Source: an uncultured Dorea sp. (lineage in GTDB: Bacteria > Bacillota > Clostridia > Lachnospirales > Lachnospiraceae). Taken from it: a DNA stretch of 47,643 bases. The stretch spans positions 1 to 47,643 of the forward strand of contig CAJTZE010000026.1 in assembly GCA_910584265.1 (NCBI GenBank). The letters run 5' to 3'. The translations under genes were made by a program, and so were the position numbers. This document shows positions 31,859 through 39,736 of this stretch, piece after piece (the stretch's first letter is position 1; the number at the start of each line of letters is the position of its first letter). Below the pieces are notes generated by a model that saw nothing but the letters and a program-made list of their open reading frames with translations, was not told the DNA's origin and did no database searches.

Positions 31859-32935
31859 ATGCAGAAGGTTAATTTAGCTAGACTTAAAAATTGTATGCGC
31901 CGGGCTGAGAATGGAGAAGAGCTGACCATCGGATTTTTCGGGGGCTCCATCACTCAGGGATGCGCGGCATCCGTACATGAGAACTCGTATTCTTACCGTG
32001 TCTTTCAGTGGTGGGAGAAAGCATTTCCGAAAGCGGATTTTCATTACGTAAATGGAGGGATCGGCGGGACAACGTCGCATTTTGGAGTGTCCAGAGTTGT
32101 TTCGGATCTGCTGATGTACCAGCCGGATTTGGTGGTGGTAGATTTCAGTGTGAATGACGAAGCGGAGGAATTTTTTCAGGAGACTTATGAGGGAGTTATA
32201 CGAAGGATTCTGAAATGGAAGTCAAAACCGGCAGTATTGATTTTAAATAATATTTATTACAATTCAGGAAGAAATGCCCAAGAATATCATAACAAGGCAG
32301 GGGCATGGTATGGGATTCCCTGTGTGAGCATGAAAGACACCCTGTACCAGAGGGTGAGAGAAGGGCAGTATGCACAGGAAGAGCTGGCGCCGGACGGCCT
32401 GCATCCAAATGATTACGGCCATGAGCTTGTGGCGGCGGAGATCATTGCATTGCTGGAACATGTGAAAGCACATGCAGGAGAGAAGGAGGAAGAATTGCCG
32501 CTGCCGGAGCCGATGACTGCCAATGCCTATGAAAATGCCAGAAGACTTACGATACAGGAGATATCCCCGGAGCTTATGGGATTCTGTACGGACACGGAGG
32601 AGAAAACAGGGCATTTGGATTTGTTCAAAAACGGATGGATAGGAAAGCAGGCAGGGGACAGGATTTCATTTGAGTTGGAAGCCTCCTGCATTGCAGTCCA
32701 ATACAGGAAGGCAGTAGCAAAACCAGCTCTGCGGGCGAAGCTGATTTTGGATGGAGATACCGTAAATACACGGATGCTGGATGGGAATTTTGATATGGAC
32801 TGGGGCGACTGCGCATATTTGGAACCTGTTCTCCATCATGGAAAACGGTTGAGGCATAGCATTGATATTGAAATTATAGACGACGGGCTGGAACATGCGG
32901 GACCGTTCTACCTTATGTCCATCATTACTGCGTAG
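31859..32935 (+). CDS. CE17-like mannan 2-O-acetyl esterase
   Basis: Second cytoplasmic acetyl esterase, 358 aa, starting at the base after the CE2-like stop. The N-terminal SGNH domain has block I GFFGGSITQG with Ser30, block II GGIGGTTSHFG, block III VDFSVNDEAEEFF and block V DGLHPNDYGHE with Asp179 and His182. A beta-rich C-terminal domain from about residue 220 to the end resembles the CBM35-type module of Roseburia CE17. In that organism CE17 removes 2-O-acetyls and CE2 the 3-, 4- and 6-O-acetyls, which lets the phosphorylases work. The same division of labour is inferred here. Without a signal peptide both must act after import. Confidence 0.83.
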   Translation: MQKVNLARLKNCMRRAENGEELTIGFFGGSITQGCAASVHENSYSYRVFQWWEKAFPKADFHYVNGGIGGTTSHFGVSRVVSDLLMYQPDLVVVDFSVNDEAEEFFQETYEGVIRRILKWKSKPAVLILNNIYYNSGRNAQEYHNKAGAWYGIPCVSMKDTLYQRVREGQYAQEELAPDGLHPNDYGHELVAAEIIALLEHVKAHAGEKEEELPLPEPMTANAYENARRLTIQEISPELMGFCTDTEEKTGHLDLFKNGWIGKQAGDRISFELEASCIAVQYRKAVAKPALRAKLILDGDTVNTRMLDGNFDMDWGDCAYLEPVLHHGKRLRHSIDIEIIDDGLEHAGPFYLMSIITA

Positions 32936-32946
32936 TAATAAATTGT

Positions 32947-32960
32947 TGTAAACGTTGATT
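32947..32960 (+). promoter_or_regulatory. Possible catabolite response element (cre)
   Basis: TGTAAACGTTGATT fits 12 of 14 positions of the CcpA site consensus TGWAANCGNTNWCA. It lies in the 49-base gap between the CE17-like and mutase genes, which would act as a roadblock or mark an internal promoter. The last two bases deviate, so it is tentative. Confidence 0.3.
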
Positions 32961-32984
32961 GTAATTTAGAAATGGAGGTTCAAA

Positions 32985-34709
32985 ATGGAAGCAGGAAAGA
33001 CCTATGAATTTTGGCTGGAGGATTCTTATTTTGATGAAAAGACGAAGGAAGAGCTGAGAGAAATTGCGGAGGATGAGAAAGAGATTGAGGAGCGTTTTTA
33101 TAAGAATCTCGCCTTTGGCACGGGAGGCTTAAGAGGAATCATCGGAGCAGGAACAAACCGGATGAATATCTATACGGTGCGGAAGGCAACCCAGGGACTG
33201 GCAAATTATATCGTAAAGCAGGGCGCAGAAAAGAAGGGCGCGGCTATCGCCTATGATTCCCGGAATATGTCGCCGGAATTTGCCGAGGAAGCGGCGCTGT
33301 GCCTGACGGCAAATGGCGTGAAGGCGTACATATTTCCGTCCCTCCGCCCGACGCCGATGCTGTCCTTTGCGTTAAGAGAGCTTGGATGTACGGCGGGGAT
33401 CGTGATAACCGCAAGCCATAATCCGGCAGAATATAATGGATATAAGGTGTACTGGGAGGACGGCGCCCAGATTACGGCGCCGAAGGATAAAGAGATTATC
33501 ACGGAGGTCAATGCAATTACCGATTTTGGGCAGGTTAAGACCATGACGAGGGAGGAAGCGTTAAATAGCGGCCTGTATGAGGTAATTGGACCGGATATGG
33601 ATGATAAATATATGGAAGCGTTAAAAAAGCTGGCGATCCATCCAGAGATTATCCAGAAGGAAGCAGAGAATCTGAAGATTGTTTACACCCCGCTTCACGG
33701 CACAGGAAACCTTCCGGTAAGACGGATTTTAAAGGAGCTGGGCTTTGCCAAGGTGTATGTGGTGGAGGAGCAGGAGCTTCCCGATGGGAATTTCCCTACC
33801 GCGCCTTATCCGAATCCAGAGGATAAGAAAGCATTTGCCCTTGCCCTGGAATTGGCCGGGAAAGTGGATGCGGATATTGTACTGGCCACAGACCCGGATG
33901 CAGACCGTCTGGGCGTGTATGCAAAGGATGAAGAGACAGGAGGATACAGAAGCTTTACCGGAAATATGTCTGGAATGCTGATCATGGAGTATATTCTGTC
34001 TCAGAGAAAGAAAATGGGAACCTTACCGGAAAACGGCGCAGTGGTTACCACCATTGTATCCGGAAAAATGGCAAGGGAGATTGCAAAGGACTATGGCGTA
34101 ACGCTGATTGAGACACTGACCGGTTTTAAATACATCGGCGAGCAGATTAAATTCTTTGAGCAGAACGGCAGCCATGAGTTTTTATTTGGCTACGAAGAGA
34201 GCTATGGCTGTCTGGTGGGAACCCATGCAAGGGATAAGGATGCAGTCGTGGCTGTGATGGCGCTCTGTGAGGCTGCCGCATGGTGCAGGCATCAGGGTAC
34301 GACTCTCTGCGCCCAGATGGATAAGCTTTTTGAAAGATACGGATATTATAAGGAGGGGCTGTCCACGTTAACCTTGAAAGGACAGGACGGAGCAAAGAAG
34401 ATTCAGGAAATGATGGAAAGCATCCGAAAAGATATTCCGGCACAGATCGGCGGACTTAGGGTGGCTCAATTCAGGGACTACAGAGAGGATACGCTGATAG
34501 ATTACGAAACAAAAGAGACGAGGAAAACAGGACTTCCAAAGTCAGATGTGCTGTATTTTGAACTGGAGGGTGGCACCTGGTGCTGCATCCGGCCGTCAGG
34601 AACAGAGCCGAAAATCAAATTCTACATCGGAGTAAAAGGCGCAGATGAAAAGGACGCCTGCAAGCAGTTAGCGGCGATGACGAAGGCATTCTCGGAAATG
34701 GTAAAATAG
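32985..34709 (+). CDS. Phosphomannomutase/phosphoglucomutase of the mannan locus
   Basis: Converts mannose-1-phosphate made by the GH130 enzymes to mannose-6-phosphate. The 574-aa alpha-D-phosphohexomutase has the entrance block AFGTGGLRGIIGAGTNRMNI. The phosphoserine loop is in VITASHNPAEYNGYKVYWED, the metal loop is TDPDADRLG, the sugar loop GYEESYGCLVGTHARDKDAV, and the phosphate loop RPSGTEPKIKFYIG. All catalytic loops are intact. It is a paralogue of the mutase at 19585; its place in the operon argues for a mannose-phosphate preference, though these enzymes are often dual. GGAGG precedes ATG 32985. The inverted-repeat element begins 50 bases after its stop. Confidence 0.9.
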   Translation: MEAGKTYEFWLEDSYFDEKTKEELREIAEDEKEIEERFYKNLAFGTGGLRGIIGAGTNRMNIYTVRKATQGLANYIVKQGAEKKGAAIAYDSRNMSPEFAEEAALCLTANGVKAYIFPSLRPTPMLSFALRELGCTAGIVITASHNPAEYNGYKVYWEDGAQITAPKDKEIITEVNAITDFGQVKTMTREEALNSGLYEVIGPDMDDKYMEALKKLAIHPEIIQKEAENLKIVYTPLHGTGNLPVRRILKELGFAKVYVVEEQELPDGNFPTAPYPNPEDKKAFALALELAGKVDADIVLATDPDADRLGVYAKDEETGGYRSFTGNMSGMLIMEYILSQRKKMGTLPENGAVVTTIVSGKMAREIAKDYGVTLIETLTGFKYIGEQIKFFEQNGSHEFLFGYEESYGCLVGTHARDKDAVVAVMALCEAAAWCRHQGTTLCAQMDKLFERYGYYKEGLSTLTLKGQDGAKKIQEMMESIRKDIPAQIGGLRVAQFRDYREDTLIDYETKETRKTGLPKSDVLYFELEGGTWCCIRPSGTEPKIKFYIGVKGADEKDACKQLAAMTKAFSEMVK

Positions 34710-34758
34710 AAGAAATAATGATAGCTGACACGGACAATTTTCGTTTTCGTAGACAGGT

Positions 34759-34966
34759 TTCTGCCCTCTGGGAGACCGCGCGCAGCATACCCTCCAATAC
34801 AAAGCATTAAAGGGTGCTTTTAGCGGAAGTGAAATCCACTGCTTACGGAGACTTGGATGCGCAGGTGTTCCTGCGCATTCTAGCCGAAGTTGGCAGTTAG
34901 TTCAATGGAGCGTTATCCAGCTTTGTATTGGAGGGTATGCTGCGCGCGGTCTCCCAGAGGGCAGAA
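34759..34966. repeat. Perfect 47-bp inverted repeat enclosing a 114-bp structured centre
   Basis: The 47 bases at 34759-34805 are exactly inverted at 34920-34966. A short outer match (CGGAC at 34731-34735, GTCCG at 34970-34974) extends the pairing past an asymmetric bulge. The centre holds a perfect 9-bp hairpin (ATGCGCAGG at 34857-34865, CCTGCGCAT at 34870-34878) and smaller stems. On the minus strand it contains TTGAAC (34900-34905) and TAGAAT (34877-34882), 17 bases apart, a promoter-like pair pointing away from the GH1 gene. There is no coding frame worth noting and no T run. Candidate explanations are an invertible promoter switch, a structured RNA, or a small non-autonomous element. Confidence 0.9.
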
Positions 34967-35008
34967 GCCGTCCGCTAAAAAAATCAAAAATTGCAGGAGG
35001 TGCAACAG

Positions 35009-36367
35009 ATGGCATTTCGGAAGGATTTTGCATGGGGCGCGGCAACCAGCGCCTATCAGATTGAAGGAGCCGTGAAGGAAGACGGCAAGGGACGGCATAT
35101 ATGGGATGTTTACACCGGCGAGCCGGGGCATATTTTCGGAGACCATACGGGAGAAACTGCCTGCGGCCACTATCACAGATATCGGGAAGACGTTCAGATC
35201 ATGAAAGAAATCGGGCTGAAAGCGTACCGTTTTTCAATTGACTGGTCCAGAGTGCTGCCAGAAGGGCATGGACGTGTGAACGAGAAGGGGATTGCATTCT
35301 ACAATGGGCTGATCGACGAGCTTCTTGCAAATGGAATTGAGCCGTATATTACCCTGTATCACTGGGAGCTTCCCTATGAGCTGTATAAGCGGGGAGGCTG
35401 GATGAATCCTCAGATTGTAGAATGGTTCGGGGAATACGCAAGGCTCATAGCCGAGCGGTTCAGTGACCGGGTGACACATTATTTTACTCTGAATGAGCCC
35501 CAGTGCTTTGTAGGCTTAGGCTTCCTTACCGGGGAACATGCACCGGGTCTTAAATGTCCGCTGAAGGATACCTTCGAGATGGCGCATAATGCCTTGAAGG
35601 CACATGGACGGGCAGTACAGATGCTGCGTCAGTATGGAAAGCAGCCGCTGACGGTTGGCTATGCGCCCACCGGAAGCATGTGCTATCCGGAAACGGAGAA
35701 ACCAGAGGACATTGAGGCGGCAAGGCAGATGCTGTTTGCGCTGCAGCCGGATGACAGAAATTGGACATGGAACGTGTCATGGTGGTCAGATCCGGTGCTT
35801 TTGGGACGTTATCCAGAGGAGGGACTGAAACGGTATGAGCCTTATCTGCCTGAAATTACGGACGAGGACATGAAGCTTATCTCAGAGCCGATCGATGTAT
35901 ACGGACAGAATATTTATAACGGAAGATGCATCCGTATGGGCGTGGATGGCGTGCCGGAGGAAGTGAAGCGCTATGAGGGATTTCCGAAGACAGCCATCGA
36001 CTGGCCGATAACGCCTGGGGCGCTGTACTGGGGCCCCAAGTTTTTGTATGATCGGTATCAGAAGCCGATTTATATTACCGAAAATGGATTGTCCTGCCAC
36101 GATGTGATTTCGATAGATGGTAAGGTACGTGATCCCAATCGGATCGATTTTCTGACAAGGTATCTGCATGAGCTGAAACGGGCAGCAGGAGAGATTGACC
36201 TGCGGGGCTATTTCCAGTGGTCGCTGATGGATAATTTTGAGTGGGCAAAGGGATACTCCGAGCGTTTTGGAATGGTCTATGTGGATTATCGGACCGGAAA
36301 GAGGATTCTAAAAGATTCTGCATATTGGTACCGCAGTGTGATTCAAAGTAATGGAGAAGAATTATGA
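35009..36367 (+). CDS. GH1 beta-glucosidase
   Basis: Retaining beta-glycosidase of 452 aa, cytoplasmic. Early FAWGAATSAYQIEGA, substrate-contacting YHWELPYEL, acid/base Glu163 in TLNEPQ and nucleophile Glu in YITENG are all present. The late WSLMDNFEWAKGYSERFGMV has the Glu-Trp pair of enzymes acting on non-phosphorylated glucosides, and the Ser/Lys/Tyr phosphate-binding set of 6-phospho-beta-glucosidases is not seen. It would remove glucosyl residues from glucomannan fragments or cellobiose. ATG 35009 is served by AGGAGGT at 34995-35001; a longer TTG start at 34991 overlaps that site and is unlikely. It is translationally coupled to the next gene by an ATGA overlap. Confidence 0.9.
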   Translation: MAFRKDFAWGAATSAYQIEGAVKEDGKGRHIWDVYTGEPGHIFGDHTGETACGHYHRYREDVQIMKEIGLKAYRFSIDWSRVLPEGHGRVNEKGIAFYNGLIDELLANGIEPYITLYHWELPYELYKRGGWMNPQIVEWFGEYARLIAERFSDRVTHYFTLNEPQCFVGLGFLTGEHAPGLKCPLKDTFEMAHNALKAHGRAVQMLRQYGKQPLTVGYAPTGSMCYPETEKPEDIEAARQMLFALQPDDRNWTWNVSWWSDPVLLGRYPEEGLKRYEPYLPEITDEDMKLISEPIDVYGQNIYNGRCIRMGVDGVPEEVKRYEGFPKTAIDWPITPGALYWGPKFLYDRYQKPIYITENGLSCHDVISIDGKVRDPNRIDFLTRYLHELKRAAGEIDLRGYFQWSLMDNFEWAKGYSERFGMVYVDYRTGKRILKDSAYWYRSVIQSNGEEL

Positions 36368-38223
36368 GTATTTTAAAATTAAAACCAAGCTGTAAGGACT
36401 ACCTCTGGGGCGGAAGCCGGTTGAAAGCGGAGTATGGTAAGGAGTATGAGGGGGACGTGCTTGCCGAGACATGGGAGTTATCCTGCCATCCGGACGGACC
36501 TTCTTATATTATGAATGGGGCATATCAGGGAAAGACCCTGCAGGAGTATATCGACGGGGAAGGAAAAGAGGTTCTGGGAACCCACTGTAGAAGGTTCCGG
36601 GATTTTCCGATTTTGACAAAATTTATTGATGCGAAGGATAATCTGTCTATCCAGGTCCACCCGGATAACCGTTATGCCCTGAAAAATGAGGGGCAGTATG
36701 GAAAGACTGAGATGTGGTATGTGATGGATGCCGGCGAGGGAGCGTATCTCTATTATGGCTTCCGCCAGGAAATCAGCCGGGAGGAATTTGAGAGACGGAT
36801 AAAAGAGGATACGCTTCTGGAGGTGTTGAATGCGGTTCCTGTACAGAAGGGAGATGTGCTGTTTATCGAATCCGGTACGATCCATGCCATCGGCAAAGAC
36901 ATTCTGATTGCGGAGATCCAACAGAATTCCAATGTGACCTACCGGGTGTACGATTACGGCAGAGTCGGCAAGGACGGGAAAAAGAGGGATCTTCATATTG
37001 AGAAGGCGCTGGCGGTAACCAGACGGGTACCGATTATCCGGGATAAGAAAAGCTATCCCCATGTGGCAGACTGCGATTATTTTACCGTGGACAAATTGAA
37101 TCTGGACGGCAGAGTGATGAAGCGGATGGAGGGAATCGTATCCGAAGAATCATTTGCAAGTATCCTGATGCTTGACGGGGAAGGAACTATCGCCTGCGGA
37201 GAGGAGAAGGTTTCCTATCAGAAGGGCGACAGCTTCTTTCTGCCGGCAGGAAGCGGAGGCTATCAGGTGGAGGGCCGCTGTGATGCATTGATTACTACGA
37301 TCCGGGAAAAGGCGGCGCCGGTACGGCTGGGTATTGACATCGGCGGTACGGATACGAAGATCGGGCTGGTGGACGTGCATCAGAAGCTGATCACCTCGAT
37401 TTCCATTCCGACGAGAGCGGCGGGCAGGAAGCCGGAGGAGGTTCTTCGTGATATTGCGGAAAGCGCCATGGGGCTTCTAAATGCTCAGGGGATTCCGATT
37501 GATCAGTGTGTAGGCGCAGGCGTCGGCGTACCCGGCACCGTGGACCGGAAAAATGGTATTGTCCGCTATTCCAATAATATCCAGTGGGAGCAGGTGCTTG
37601 TTGCAGAAGAAATAGGAAAAGTCCTTCCGATACCAGTGAAAATTGCCAATGATGCCGACTGCGCCGCACTGGGCGAGGCGGCCGCCGGAGCCGGAAGGGG
37701 CTGGCAGGATATCGTCATGCTGACTCTGGGTACAGGAGTCGGCGGCGGAGTCATACTGGACGGAGAAATCTATGAAGGAAAGGGTATCGGCGGCAGTGAG
37801 CTGGGACACATGGTAATTGTGGAGGACGGCGAGTCCTGTACCTGTGGCCGCAGAGGATGCCTGGAAGCATATGCTTCTGCCGCGGCATTAGTGCGGAACG
37901 CTAAGCGGAAAATGGGAGATAAGGAACTGACGCCGAAGGAGATTTTTGCGCTGGCAGAAAATGGAGACGAAGCTGCCCGGAAAATTGTAGAAGATTACCG
38001 GAAAAAGCTTGCGACAGGCATCATCAATATCGTGAATATCTTTCGGCCGCAGCTGGTGCTGATCGGGGGAGGAATTTCCGCACAGGGGGAGAACCTGCTG
38101 GCGCCGCTTAGGGAAATCGTGAGGACGGAAGCCTTTGGCGGAAATAAGGGCGAGGTGCCGGAGATTGAGATGGCGGCGCTGGGAAACGATGCAGGCATGA
38201 TAGGAGCGGCAAGCTTGTTGTAA
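36364..38223 (+). CDS. Fusion of mannose-6-phosphate isomerase and ROK sugar kinase
   Basis: One 619-aa open frame holds two complete enzymes. Residues 1 to about 318 are a type I mannose-6-phosphate isomerase: SCKDYLWGGSRLK, zinc ligands Gln97 and His99 in IQVHPDN, Glu116 in TEMWYV, His174 in SGTIHAIG, then the cupin-like C-terminal strands. From about 321 a ROK kinase begins with the ATP loop LGIDIGGTDTKIGL. It continues with GVGVPGTVD, catalytic Asp430 in ANDADCAALGE, LGTGVGGG, GGSELGHM and the zinc motif CTCGRRGCLEAYAS. The linker is only a few residues and there is no stop or frameshift near 37312-37324. It would phosphorylate glucose or mannose and feed fructose-6-phosphate. The start overlaps the GH1 stop (ATGA). 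Confidence 0.88.
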   Translation: MSILKLKPSCKDYLWGGSRLKAEYGKEYEGDVLAETWELSCHPDGPSYIMNGAYQGKTLQEYIDGEGKEVLGTHCRRFRDFPILTKFIDAKDNLSIQVHPDNRYALKNEGQYGKTEMWYVMDAGEGAYLYYGFRQEISREEFERRIKEDTLLEVLNAVPVQKGDVLFIESGTIHAIGKDILIAEIQQNSNVTYRVYDYGRVGKDGKKRDLHIEKALAVTRRVPIIRDKKSYPHVADCDYFTVDKLNLDGRVMKRMEGIVSEESFASILMLDGEGTIACGEEKVSYQKGDSFFLPAGSGGYQVEGRCDALITTIREKAAPVRLGIDIGGTDTKIGLVDVHQKLITSISIPTRAAGRKPEEVLRDIAESAMGLLNAQGIPIDQCVGAGVGVPGTVDRKNGIVRYSNNIQWEQVLVAEEIGKVLPIPVKIANDADCAALGEAAAGAGRGWQDIVMLTLGTGVGGGVILDGEIYEGKGIGGSELGHMVIVEDGESCTCGRRGCLEAYASAAALVRNAKRKMGDKELTPKEIFALAENGDEAARKIVEDYRKKLATGIINIVNIFRPQLVLIGGGISAQGENLLAPLREIVRTEAFGGNKGEVPEIEMAALGNDAGMIGAASLL

Positions 38224-38356
38224 AATATGATAGATTGATGAACAGAAAGATGCGATAGATAAATTGAAAGAAGAGAATGCAAGGCTGAAGAAACGGCTGG
38301 AGTTAAAGTAAAATGGTTTATTATTTGATGTTTCATGACAGTAATCTAATTTGAGA

Positions 38357-38380
38357 GACCTGCCGTATAGGCGGCAGGTC
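38357..38380. terminator. Hairpin between the mannan operon and the converging LacI gene
   Basis: GACCTGCCG at 38357-38365 pairs perfectly with CGGCAGGTC at 38372-38380 around a 6-base loop. It overlaps the stop codon of the minus-strand LacI gene. T runs are weak on both sides, so it is a probable but not strong bidirectional terminator. The 134 bases between the fusion gene and this stem hold nothing else convincing. Confidence 0.5.
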
Positions 38381-39410
38381 AGGATTTCGTTGTTTCCCGT
38401 TCATATAGAACTACAGGAATGATTTTGTGGACCGGTTCCTTTAATGGAGCCGGTTTTCTTTTCTTGCGCTCGTTCATCTGCTCGACCAGCAGGCTTACGG
38501 CCTCATACGCCAGCTTGTTAATCTGCTGTCCCACGGTGCTGATTGGGATGACGGCTTCTCTGGAGATCGGGGAATTATCAAATCCTGTCAGGAGGAAATC
38601 TTCCGGCAGTCTGCCGTATTTTCGGTACAGGAGGTTCAGAAGGACATTGGCCTGAGTATCATTGGAAATGAAGATACCTTTTTTCAAACCGCTGTAATTC
38701 TCGGTAATATCTTCCAATGCTTCGGTCAAATGCATCTGAATGGATTCGTGGGTACTGCCCATTTCCTGCAGGATCAGCTTGTGGTTTAGGTGATGCTCTT
38801 TGCAGTAATCAAGGAACCCCTGTACACGTCCATAGGCCGGGACATCTGGACTGGAAGGAGAATTGATATGCAGATACACATCGCAGTTATGCTTGTGGAG
38901 CAGGCCTGCGGCCTGCTGTCCGCCGCCATAGTTGTCGGTGTTTACACTGCATATATGCTTGTCTTCCCGTTCAATGGCTACGATAGGGATGGGAAGTCCC
39001 GCCAGTTCATCGGAAGGAACCGTATGGCTTAGGATGATCAGGCCTTCAATTTTGTATGCCAGCAGCTCCTGGATATACTGCCGTTCCGTTTCCTCCTGGT
39101 CGTTGCCTGCAAATACAAGGAATTTGTAGCCGAACTTCTCATAGGTGGAGAGGATCTGGTTCAGCATTTCCGAATAATAATGGAGAAGCAGGTTCGGGAT
39201 AATGATACCGATGAATTCCGTCTTTCCGTTAGCCAGAATGCGGGCGACTTTATTTTCTTTATAGTCTAAATCAACCAAAGCCTGTGCGATAATCTCCTGA
39301 TTCTTCAGGGTCAGTGAGTCGGGGTTGTTGAAATATCTGGAAATTGTTGTTTTAGAGAAATTGGTGTATTTTGCAATATCATCAAATGTAACGTTCTTTT
39401 TTTGTGTCAT
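38379..39410 (-). CDS. LacI-family regulator of the second ABC/fructan module
   Basis: A 343-aa LacI/GalR repressor. The HTH reads VTFDDIAKYTNFSKTTISRY and the hinge LVDLDYKENKVARILA. The sensor domain begins at FIGIIIPNLLLHYYSEMLNQ and contains GLIILSH, VNTDNYGGGQQAAG and LLTGFDNSPISR. The start is the ATG at 39410, preceded on the minus strand by AAAAGAGG; a frame extension of 77 codons runs through its own promoter. It is transcribed divergently from the ABC importer, with near-identical palindromic operators at both promoters. The sugar sensed is unknown; sucrose or a fructo-oligosaccharide is suggested by the neighbouring GH32 gene. Confidence 0.88.
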   Translation of the reverse strand: MTQKKNVTFDDIAKYTNFSKTTISRYFNNPDSLTLKNQEIIAQALVDLDYKENKVARILANGKTEFIGIIIPNLLLHYYSEMLNQILSTYEKFGYKFLVFAGNDQEETERQYIQELLAYKIEGLIILSHTVPSDELAGLPIPIVAIEREDKHICSVNTDNYGGGQQAAGLLHKHNCDVYLHINSPSSPDVPAYGRVQGFLDYCKEHHLNHKLILQEMGSTHESIQMHLTEALEDITENYSGLKKGIFISNDTQANVLLNLLYRKYGRLPEDFLLTGFDNSPISREAVIPISTVGQQINKLAYEAVSLLVEQMNERKKRKPAPLKEPVHKIIPVVLYERETTKS

Positions 39411-39483
39411 GCCGGTATAACCTCTTTTGCTGTAAATCATTTCCGCCGGTGCGGCCGGGTTAGCCGCAGGCAGAATCATTTTT

Positions 39484-39534
39484 AGTATATCAAAAAACGG
39501 AAAGCGGGACAATAAGTAATCGGTTACGTAACCG
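39484..39534 (-). promoter_or_regulatory. LacI gene promoter with operator CGGTTACGTAACCG
   Basis: On the minus strand TTGTCC (plus 39507-39512) and TATACT (39484-39489) are 17 bases apart. A perfect 14-bp palindrome, CGGTTACGTAACCG, sits just upstream of the -35 at 39521-39534. It shares the GTTAC/GTAAC arms with the operators before the importer gene. Confidence 0.75.
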
Positions 39535-39602
39535 GTTTTGTGGAATATGTACAATTTGAGTACATGCAAATCCGACAAATGTAACAAAGTTGCTTTTTGT
39601 AA

Positions 39603-39669
39603 TTGACGTGCTGGTGCTCCAATGGTAGAATAAAGACACAAAAAGTAACCGGTTACTTTACCGGTTACA
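39603..39669 (+). promoter_or_regulatory. ABC operon promoter with tandem GTAACCGGTTAC operators
   Basis: TTGACG at 39603-39608, 17 bases, TAGAAT at 39626-39631. A perfect 18-bp palindrome, AAAGTAACCGGTTACTTT, at 39642-39659 begins at the expected transcription start, and ACCGGTTAC repeats at 39660-39668. This is a standard LacI-family repression layout. Confidence 0.8.
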
Positions 39670-39736
39670 AATACAGAAAATAAAGGCCTGCCATATAAAA
39701 TATGGAGGGCGGGAATGAAACAAGGAGGGAAGATGC

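Noticed and set aside
34885..34945. tRNA-like stretch (TTAGTTCAATGG followed by a short stem with a TTG loop) inside the inverted repeat
   Set aside because: The D-arm resemblance is partial, there is no T-arm GGTTCGA, and no acceptor stem can be closed. The sequence is better explained as part of the repeat element.
38237..38311. Short coiled-coil frame (DAIDKLKEENARLKKRLELK) after the isomerase-kinase gene
   Set aside because: Only about 24 codons, no start codon or ribosome site in frame. It could be the tail of a lost gene, but there is too little to assign.
39411..39641. 77-codon N-terminal extension of the second LacI protein
   Set aside because: It would cover the promoter and operator, and the conserved HTH starts a few residues after the ATG at 39410.
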